Part shown: piece after piece, positions 55,529 through 64,000 of the stretch
Layout of the letters: every line of letters begins with the position of its first letter
Numbering within the stretch: the stretch's first letter is position 1
Assembly (NCBI RefSeq): GCF_000787575.1
Contig: NW_012236505.1
Location: 1 to 64,000, forward strand
Direction: 5' to 3'
Length of the DNA: 64,000 bases
Origin: Acytostelium subglobosum LB1
Taxonomy: Eukaryota > Evosea > Eumycetozoa > Acytosteliales > Acytosteliaceae
Position numbers and translations under genes: made by a program
The notes under the pieces: model-generated
What the model was told of the DNA's origin: nothing
The model's database searches: none
The model's input: the letters and a program-made list of their open reading frames with translations, nothing else

Positions 55529-58500
55529 ATGGATGATCAAATAGCATACAACCCTCATATTACCAGTATGTAAATGACAATAATAATTTAGGCGCGCGAG
55601 ATAATTTATTCTCTTTGATTGATTGATTGATCGGACGAATGAATGATCGATCGATTGAATGAATGAATGAATGAATGAATGAATACTAACACTCAATTGA
55701 ACAACAACATAACAGGGTTATTGACAAAGAAGGACCATGATTTTATCATATTCCCAAGTGGTAAGAAGGTACCAAAGCCATTGTTAAAGAGTTCAATTCC
55801 AACGACATTGAATGCTCGCGCTCCAGTTGTTATACGTGGCGAGGGCCTCAAGCCATTCCCAGGCATGTCAAAGTATTTGTCCGTCCAGTTCATTCCAGAC
55901 TCATCGGTCGGCGAGAAAGAGCCACGGAATGTGCCCACCATCGACATCAACCCATGTTGTGATAAGTGTGTAATGGTCGTTGTGCCGGACCTCATGCCCG
56001 GCACGTACAACGTGCGCGTCGGATTCAACTGCAAGAAGATGGAGCAAGCCTTCCAGAATGACAAGGTCATTCAATCAATCCACCTTGCGCCCATGACCGA
56101 CAATGAGCAGGATGGTGCAGCCCATGCCAAGCAGACACAGGCACAGCAGCAGCAACAATCAACTACATCAACATCCTCGTCCTCCACAACCACAACTACC
56201 ACCACTACCAATGGACAGACATCAGAAGGAGAGGAGATTCATATTGATCTTACGACTGTTGAGCATACTGAACAAGTTCATCAAGACGCGCATCAACATC
56301 ATTCTCATAATCAGCAGCAACAACAGTCGCAACAACAACAACATGTGGATGTCGTAATGACTGAGAGTGCGGGTCAGGAGATGGAGGAGTCCTCAGGTCT
56401 TCAGATATCTGAGGAGCAACACGATGAACACACTCATGAGCAACAACAACAACAACAACAGGCCGCTCAGCAGCAACAACAACAACAACATACTGGCATT
56501 GAGATTGCCGATGTTACTCAAATCAATGATACCGATCAGCAGCAACAACAGCATCATGAGCAGCCACAAACACAGCAACATCAGCATGAGCAACATACCC
56601 ATGAGCAGTCGGCACAGGACCAGCAGCAACATCAGGAGCAACACACTCATGAGCAACATACTCACGAACAGTCCAATGGAACGTTGGTGGTGGATAGCGG
56701 CGAGGCCAGTCCAAGCCTGCCTACAACAACCACGACAACCACCACTACCACGACCACAACAACTACATCCACTCCAGTGGCGAACAACAACGTGGCGGCT
56801 AGTGTCACGACCACAATCACACATTTTGAGACCGAGGAGGACTACCTCGTCTGGAGCAACTTGCTCGTCGTCGTCGTGGAGCTGGCCAGACACGAGCGCA
56901 TCACTGGCAACAAGAGACAGGCTGGCAACACGCCAAGCAAGCGCAAGAAGGTCAAGGCCAGCAAGGCGGGAGAGGTCGTCCCACCGCCCCAGCAGCTCAA
57001 CGAGGAGCTGTTCAACCAGATCCTCTCTGGCGACGTGGAGAATGTGCGCCAGTTTGTCGAGAGCAGGACGCAGGAGCCAGGCAAGGTCGTCTTTGACTTT
57101 GACAAGCGCGACGAGGACGGCTTCACGCCACTGCACTACGCATGCGGCCTACAACTGGAACGGCCTGGTCGAGTACTTTCCTCAAGTGCAACGCCGACCC
57201 AGACCGCACGGACAAGGATGGCTGGACGCCCCTGCACTGGGCCGCCAAGGCCAACAACACCAACGCCGTCCAGCAGCTGCTGTTGCACGGCGCCGACCAG
57301 TACGTGCCCAACTTCTCCGTACAGTACCCCGTGGAGATGGCCTACGATAAGGGCTACAGCCACATCGGAGCCACGCTGCAGGGCGTCAGCGAGAGCGAGT
57401 ACAAGAAGCAGAACGACACGTTCGAAACTTCGTCGCTGGGAATCCTGGCCACCACATCCATGCAGAACGACGACCCGATCAACCCCGACTACAAGCTGCT
57501 GCTCAAGCATGGCTACGAGCCATACAAGCCATCGGACAGCTTCCCATTCAAGTCGGGCATCGTCGAGAAGCACAACACTGTCAAGTTCATACAGCAGGCC
57601 GAGAAGCTCGGCCTGACGCACGAGCACCGCTCGGCGCTGATGGAGGCGTTCAAGTCGCTGAGGACCCTCAGATACCGTCTGTTCTGGATCATGCTTACCA
57701 ATCCGCTGTTCATCAAGTTCTGTCAGTGGGACCACGAAGGCATCCACTTCATTGTGCACAACAGCAAGGCATTGCTCGATGTCCTCGGCCTCTACTTTGG
57801 CCTGCGTGGCAGCAACTCTGCCATCGACTGGATGAGCCATCTGGCGCGCAGAAAGAGCCCTCTCAAGAAGGATCATTTGAGCGGTGTGATTGGCGGAGGA
57901 GACGTGTGGACCAATCTGCGACGAGAGACATTCAACGCACAGACCAATCTGGACAAGATGAAGGACGTCACATCAGAGAAGAAGGACAAGACCCCAAGGA
58001 AGGGCAAGAAGGACGCCGCTGGTTCACCATCGGGCAGTCTGTCAATGGACGACTCTCAGTCGATCAATGAGGGTGGTCTTGAACTTACGACCTCTCAAGA
58101 CCTCTCAGTACTGGACAAGTCTGTCTCAAGTTTGAGTGGTGCCACCCAGGATGACTCATTGGAGTACACCACCATGACCAGCGAGGAAGCTGCCGCTCAA
58201 CTTATCTCCAACGACCAACAACAGCAACAACAACAACAGCAACAACAGCAGCAGCCACAGACCACCCAGCAACAAATCCACGACTCGTCAGCGAATGAGC
58301 ATCATACACAGAGTAACGCGCCAATGTCAGACGAGGTTGAAATGGTGGAGTCTGAGCAACAATCCGAGCAACAGCAACAGCAACAGCAGCAACAATCAGA
58401 GCAACAACAACAACCGGTTGAGAACATCTTGGGTGGCGAAGAGGGTGTCGTCTCCAATGTAGTCGTGGATGATGAAGATATGGTGCCATCTCCCGAGATG

Positions 58501-58545
58501 ATCAATGAGGAAGATGAAGACACTGATCATCATGAGGCCAGCTAG
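55529..58545 (+). CDS. IPT-like/ankyrin-repeat regulator with Gln-rich tracts
   Basis: Exon 1 55529-55565 (MDDQIAYNPHIT), exon 2 55716-58545; about 954 residues. The 150-nt intron has ACTAAC and ends ATAACAG. The N-terminal domain (about 25-130; VVIRGEGLKPFPGMSKYLSV, MPGTYNVRVGFN) looks like an IPT/TIG-type immunoglobulin fold. Then come Gln/His/Glu- and Thr-rich tracts (140-390), a basic stretch (KRKKVKASK), ankyrin repeats (about 440-560; DGFTPLHYAC, DGWTPLHWAAKANN), and a helical region (about 610-745; LFWIMLTNPLFIKFCQWDHE, LDVLGLYFGLRGSNS) that weakly suggests a winged-helix DNA-binding fold of HSF type. Two extra bases, near 57146 and 57180, break the frame within one ankyrin repeat; reading GG as G and TTT as TT restores AYNWNGLVEYFLKCNADPDR. 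A nuclear regulator is inferred. Confidence 0.78.
55646..55684. repeat. (GAAT)n tract inside intron 1 of the IPT/ankyrin gene
   Basis: A run of about nine GAAT units within the 150-nt intron, just before its ACTAAC branch-like motif at 55685-55690. Confidence 0.8.
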
Positions 58546-58816
58546 AAAGTTGGTTGGACTCTCTCTCTATCTCACATGTCATTCTTCATCGTCCGTCAAC
58601 AACGACAATAGTTAGTATTAGTCTAGTCTAGTCTATTATTATTAATAAACACCACTAAATGTAAACTAATCCTGTCGTCTTTGTGATTGATTGTATGACA
58701 TTGTCCCAATTTTTGATGATTTTGATGTCGACTGGGCGGAAGACGATTACCCACACATGTATCAGAGTTCAGTCACATAATCAACATCATTATACAGATA
58801 CAGATACATATACAAG

Positions 58817-59544
58817 ATGTTGTCGAGATATGTTTCAAGCTCATATAGATGTTGCACATTGGCACTTCGATCAACTGCATCATCAACATCATCATTATAC
58901 TCTGTGAATAAGAGATCATTTGCATCAACTGCAGCTGCAACACTCGATGTTACTGCAGCACAGGAGGAGTCTCAAGCAGTAGCAGCAACAACAACCGATA
59001 TATCAAATACAAACAACAATAATATAGATAATAATACAACACAACAGACACTATCGAACTTTAGTCAGTCACTGCACAGGTCAACCACCGAGCAATATGG
59101 AGGCATCTTCCCACATGCTGACAACCAAAGACCTCAATCGATCGAGGAACTCATCCTCACATTCGTCGACCCCTACGCAAGGCCCGCTCCCAAGCAGCCA
59201 TACTACCGTTTCACCGAGCCAAGAGGTATGTGGCGCGTCTAACTCACTCGATCACTCATTCATTCACTCACTGACTCAATCAATCACGTGACGAACATAC
59301 AGATGGATACACTGTCGAGACATTCTTGAAGAAGATTGGAAGAGGATGCGATGCCTTTGTAGAGAAGTTCCCAACTTGGGAGGATCTGATGACTTCTAAC
59401 TCAAAGAAGATGAAGCACGAGATGCAGATACCCGTGCAGAACAGAAAGTGGATCCTCCACTGGGTCGAGCAGTGGAAGCAGGGAAGAAACCCAGTGCTGA
59501 TCTCCAAGTCCAAGTCCATCGCCAAGAAGAACACAAAGAAGTAA
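58817..59544 (+). CDS. ms41: Mitochondrial small ribosomal subunit protein mS41 (Fyv4, IGR motif)
   Basis: Exons 58817-59225 and 59303-59544, giving 216 residues. A mitochondrial targeting sequence rich in Ser, Arg and Ala opens the protein (MLSRYVSSSYRCCTLALRS). A low-complexity linker leads to the conserved domain, split by the intron: YRFTEPRDGYTVETFLKKIG, then the IGR motif in KKIGRGCDAFVEKFPTWEDL, followed by MQIPVQNRKWILHWVEQWKQG. This matches the mS41/Fyv4 domain, a component of the mitochondrial ribosome small subunit. The splice (donor GTATGT, acceptor ACATACAG) joins the domain in phase. Convergent with the SABATH gene. Confidence 0.92.
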
Positions 59545-59734
59545 TAGTAGTAGTAGTAGTAGTAATTATGATTGATCGATCGATCGATGCGAGACAAACG
59601 ACAATAACAAACAATAGGTATCACTCAATCAATCAATCAATCAATCGTTCTTTGGTCAAAGATGTGTCTCATCACACTCCCATTTATTGACCAAACGTGT
59701 TGCGTGTTCGCGTGTGTGGCTGCAGGTCGTGTGT

Positions 59735-60977
59735 CTAGCACGATGCATCACCTGGTCTCTGCTGCAGATCGCCCGACGTCGTCTTCTCCAAGATGACGAT
59801 ATGGTAGCTGTTGGGGATGCAGCCATGCTGTGGATTCTCGGTAAAGTAGTCGATGAAGCGTTGAGTGTACTCCTCCCAGACGAGGTCGGACGAGGCGCCA
59901 GCCTTGAGGTTCGAGCGCCAGTATGGACCGATGAAGGCCGAGAACACCTTGAACAACTTCTCGGCAAAGTAGTGAGCGCCATGCTGCTCGACCAACGATT
60001 GGTATGGGCAGCTGTTCTTTCTCAGCTCGCAGTATCTGAGCTCGAGGCCGTGGGGGCTGACGCGGGGGTGGCGGATGGCCGACTGGATGTTCTCCAGCGT
60101 GTAGAACCTGAATGGGTAGACCATGTTGTGGGCCTCCTCCTCGGAGATCAGTCCATCTCTGGCCATATCATTCCAGATCAACTTGACCTGGCGGTAAAAC
60201 ATCCTTGACGACTCGAACGAGTCATTATCATTAGTCAAGAAGTTACCAATAAAGATACCTCCAACAACCAATTCGTTACCCTATTGTGGATTGGATTGGT
60301 ATTGAGTGTTAATCAATCAGTTTGGATGTGGTGGGGTGTGGGTGAGGCTAAGGCTGGAATGATTCCATTTCCTATCCCCCAAACATGATATGTATACATA
60401 CTCTCTTCTCGAGAAGGGTTATCAGGTCATCACGGGTCTCCTTCATCCACTTTTCCTTGAGCTCAGAGTGGGATGAGTGTTGGTAGAATATAGTGTCGGG
60501 AATAGGGGACGTCAATTTGGACGCCCAGTGCAGGCAACAGAAGGCAATTGCAATGTGGATCGAGTTGGCCGGAAACACCTGGTTGTAGAAGGAGCATCCG
60601 ACTGCGTAGCTATATATATTGTTGGACAGCTTGTGGTAGCTGCTTGGGTTGGTCGAGATCTCTTGGAACAGGTGACCAAAGTCGTTCTGGGGCAGATCGT
60701 TGTGGAACACCGAGATGTCGTTGCGTGTGAACAGCTGGCGAACCTTGCTAATGATGGTACACAGAGGCACCAGTGAGTTGCGGCCATAGGAGCTGCCAAA
60801 GTCGGCTATATTAATCGTTTGCTGGCAACTTGATGGGTCGGTACCTGCGTGTTTCATCGACTCTGAATGAACCTCAGTCCAGATCTCCATGGCCTTGGAC
60901 ACCACATCCAAGTTTGTCTTGATGGTGTTCAGCTGGATCTCAGAGTGATCGTTATAATCAATGTTCATTGGTTCCAT
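59735..60977 (-). CDS. SABATH family SAM-dependent carboxyl methyltransferase
   Basis: Exons 60977-60402 and 60280-59735, giving 373 residues, within the normal 350-390 range. SABATH enzymes transfer methyl from SAM to a carboxyl (or ring nitrogen) of small metabolites. Signatures: the SAM-binding start INIADFGSSYGRNSLVPL, VFHNDLPQNDFGHLFQEI, the GCSFYNQVFPANSIHIAIAF segment (plant GSFYGRLFP...S), and LHWASKL with the aromatic pair of the substrate pocket. The C-terminal half has GGIFIGNFL, YPFRFYTLENIQSAI and a Trp/Tyr-rich lid. The family is best known from plants but is also present in dictyostelids. The natural substrate is unknown. The intron (121 nt) has donor GTATGT and acceptor CACAATAG. 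Confidence 0.9.
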
Positions 60978-63653
60978 TTTTGATTAATTATTATTATAAA
61001 TATTATATATTATATATTATATTGATTGGGTGTGCGTTTTAATGTGGGTGAGTGTTGAGTTTGATGTTTGATATTTGAGTTTGAGTTTGAATATGATTTG
61101 GAAAATATTATTATTATATATTATATATTAATTATTATAATCGATAAAGTATATATATATTATATATTATATTATATTAACAATCGGTCTGAAGAAAGAC
61201 TAAATATTATTATATATATTATTATTATTAATTATTATCTGTTTATGAATGGAAGAATAAGAATTATTAGTCGTACTGGACAATGGGTACCTGTGAAATG
61301 TATGATGTATGATGACAATGAATGAGCTATAGTGTGTATGAATGAATGAAGAGAAAGAATGAATGAATTAATAATTGACTGAGTCAATGTTACAAATATA
61401 TATGAGGTGGTGATGGTATAGTTCCAGGGGGGGAAATGACTGAAGTTGAACAAATGTCTAGAGAGTAATGGGTATGGGGTTTAACTTAATGGTAGTGATA
61501 TTCTACAACAAAACAATATTGTGCATATGCAAGCTAGAGTACTGCTGTGAATGGTAGAATGGTTATAGAATGATGACCATTATATACTCAACGGAGTTGG
61601 ATTGCTTTTTTAATTGTTGTCCGACTCTGCAACTGTTTGCCAACTAGTTTAGGAGTGTAGGTTGGTGTAAGATGTGCCACCCACCATCGCTGCCAGCTGA
61701 TCCGTAGTGGAGAGTCCAGCTGCAGTGGATTCATTCTTTCATTCAATCAATTCAAGCGAAGTGATGGAAGTGATCGAGTGTTTGTGTGTGTGAGTGTTGT
61801 GGTTGATGAGTGGGTGAGTGAGTGAAGAGGTCAACCCACACCACACGAGAGTGATGTGGAAGTCAAGTGATTGATGTCCGTCACATGATTGACGAGATGG
61901 ACGTGATGGATATGATAACATATGGAAAGACACTACATTGTGATTCATGAGATGGAGCGTGTGATATCACCTGAAATCAAGTTAAGTGAGTGAGTGAAGT
62001 GAAGTGCCCAACACTATTGCTTATGCTGTCGCCGGTGGTGGGTCACATTTGCCAATGGATGGATTGATGGATTGGAGGGATGGTTGACTGATTGGTCGTG
62101 CGTGCCAATATTGGTGTGAGTGGCAACATCTGATCATGTGATTGTGATTGATGCTTATACGAATAGAAGACTGACTGACTGCCTGACAGGCAGTCAAGAG
62201 TGTAGTATGACTTGTGAATTTCATTGGTGAGTCGAGTTGTGTGTGGAACTGGGGAATCTGACCAATCATCTTCTTACTTAGTGGACATGGAAAATGATAG
62301 CCGAGTGTGGGGCACGAGGTGATTGGTGATGGCGAACATGCTATTATGATGTGTGTGGTGATGATGATTGTGAATGTACACTAGTGACGCATGTGATGAT
62401 CAAATCAGAGCACAGAATGATGGATTGCTCTAGAATCTTACGATGGAACACACAAATTAATACACATATTATTATACATCCAAGAATGATCGAGTATTGC
62501 AATATCGTGTGTGGTTGATTGACCCTCATTCTTGTTCAATGCAACTCGTTGACTTGATCGTGGTTGGTTGGATATGGTCGGATATGGTTGGATAGGGATG
62601 TGATGGGTTGGATGTTAATGTGTGTGAACTGGCCTGACCTGCCCGCTATATTCGGTACTTTAGTCCTAGGCAATCGCAATATACAATGCAATGCATCGGG
62701 TCAGGTCAAGTCAAGTCAGGTCAGAAATGTGGTATGGACCATACCAATGGACAAATTCCAAATTGAGCTGGAATGATTGTATATTGAGATCCATACATTC
62801 ATTCGAGTGTACACTTATTATTATTTGATTATCAATGAATGTGTAAGTGATGATGAGACTGACGACCTGTGAGTGGGCCGATCATCGTTTTCCTTAATCA
62901 TGATCGTGATCGTGATCGTGATCTTCATGATGTGATCGTTGTTGTTCAATATTGATATGGAAGTATGTGGAACATGATGATTGAACGAGTATGTACAATA
63001 TGTGTAACTGATGGATTCTTGGAATGATAATTATACATTTGTAAATTGATTATGATGTCCAAAGTATGTATATGGAAGTAAGTTAAGTATGATGATGACG
63101 AATAAACTATCGCAATGAATGGAAGTAGGGATGGAATGAAGTATTAATTTCATTCACATGTGACATTCAACTCATTCCACTCAATTCATTGCCATTCGAT
63201 CATCCAATCAATTAATCATTCCATCAATATCATGATCATTCATTGTAAGTGTGAGTGATTGGAGATGTTGTCTCGGGAATTTACCTTAAGGTAAAGTGTA
63301 GTTGTAAACCTAAAGTGGGTTCTATCTGTATCTATGATTGATTGATTGACTGGTTGACTGACTGGTTGACTTGTTGAACACGAAGTTGTATTTCGCGTCT
63401 TGCAGGCCCTAAATTGATAGATCTATTGGAATGTGTTGTATTGATTGGATGGATGGAGACTGGTCAAGCCAGCCAATATACATCACTAATAATCAAATTG
63501 GTCAATGAATTGCTGAATGTTGAGCCAGGCCAATGGAGGTCAATTCTGGAAAAAAGTAGTAGATTGTTGATGTTGATGATGCCGTCCGTGTGCCGGCACT
63601 GTTTGATGTAGGTTGATGTAGAATGATTGATAGGTTATCAATTGCAACCTATT

Positions 63654-63685
<32 letters not shown>

Positions 63686-64000
63686 AATAATGATTGTTGT
63701 ATAATAGCAGGTCCTGTCTTTGTCTTGGCTGGCTGTCCAGTTTATCAATAATGTAGAGTGGAGACACTTCAATTTGATTCATTCATTGATTGGTTGGTTT
63801 GGTTGGTTGGATGGTTGGATGGATGAGGTGCTGAGCATGTGATGACTACAAGTGTGTAGTAGTAGTAGTTATAGCAGTTGCAGTTGCAGTGACCTTGACA
63901 GTGACAGTGAGGGATCAGTAGGGTGTTGACAGATCCGTCGCATCACCAAGTGTTGACCTGACCAAGAGTGAGTTGACCATCTTTATCCATCTTGACTGAT
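60978..64000. other. 3-kb gene-free end of window
   Basis: Upstream of the SABATH gene: 250 bases of TATTATATATTA (60990-61240), then low-complexity TGAG/GATTG stretches, four GATCGTG units (62902-62927) and a GATGAT microsatellite (63656-63684). The plus strand here is T/G-rich with GATTGATTG, as in the leaders of minus-strand genes, so part may be promoter DNA of a neighbouring minus-strand gene. No frame over 85 codons and no recognisable product. Confidence 0.5.

Overview
The window is nuclear DNA from a social amoeba (dictyostelid). The evidence is: FNIP-repeat proteins with an N-terminal F-box-like helix (three genes); long polyQ, polyN and Thr/Ser tracts; a STAT family protein; a saposin/countin-type secreted protein; a follistatin-like cysteine-rich secreted protein; and short (about 55-95 nt) GT-AG introns with a CTAAC branch motif. 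Coding DNA is fairly GC-rich for a dictyostelid, so a GC-richer lineage such as Acytostelium is more likely than Dictyostelium discoideum. That placement is inference. The assembly carries a 100-N gap (24245-24344), single N calls and a few apparent homopolymer errors.

Layout. 1-14 kb: a partial leucine-rich-repeat gene, then FNIP genes interleaved with conserved housekeeping genes: Cwc15 (spliceosome), NDUFB9 (complex I LYR subunit), Integrator subunit 11, an F-box-like orphan and a third FNIP gene. 14-25 kb: a TMEM41B-type scramblase, a secreted follistatin-like/PPT-repeat protein, a STAT-like factor whose SH2 domain lacks the phosphotyrosine arginine, a TMEM256/DUF423 protein, a SETD3-type methyltransferase with a His-rich tail, and a short eL19-like protein. 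25-39 kb: a KIAA1143/DUF4604 protein, a CH-IQ-DH-PH-headpiece Rho GEF, a 5.2-kb gene-free stretch, and a large PHD-Myb regulator. 39-54 kb: a secreted LysM protein, an SLC26/SulP anion transporter, a coiled-coil protein, a class I glutamine amidotransferase, Ubc13, a saposin-like protein, TRAPPC6 and an acidic orphan. 55-61 kb: an IPT-like/ankyrin regulator, mitochondrial ribosomal protein mS41 and a SABATH methyltransferase. 61-64 kb shows no gene.

Genes are mostly in divergent pairs (180-280 bp shared promoters) and convergent pairs, with no operon-like logic. No rRNA, tRNA, CRISPR array or mobile element was found. The most notable items are the aberrant-SH2 STAT, the unusual domain combinations (CH-DH-PH-headpiece GEF; IPT-ankyrin factor; PHD-Myb with an extra Cys/His domain), the truncated eL19-like gene, and the sense-strand CAAT tetranucleotide tracts that take the place of the usual pyrimidine tract in many introns.
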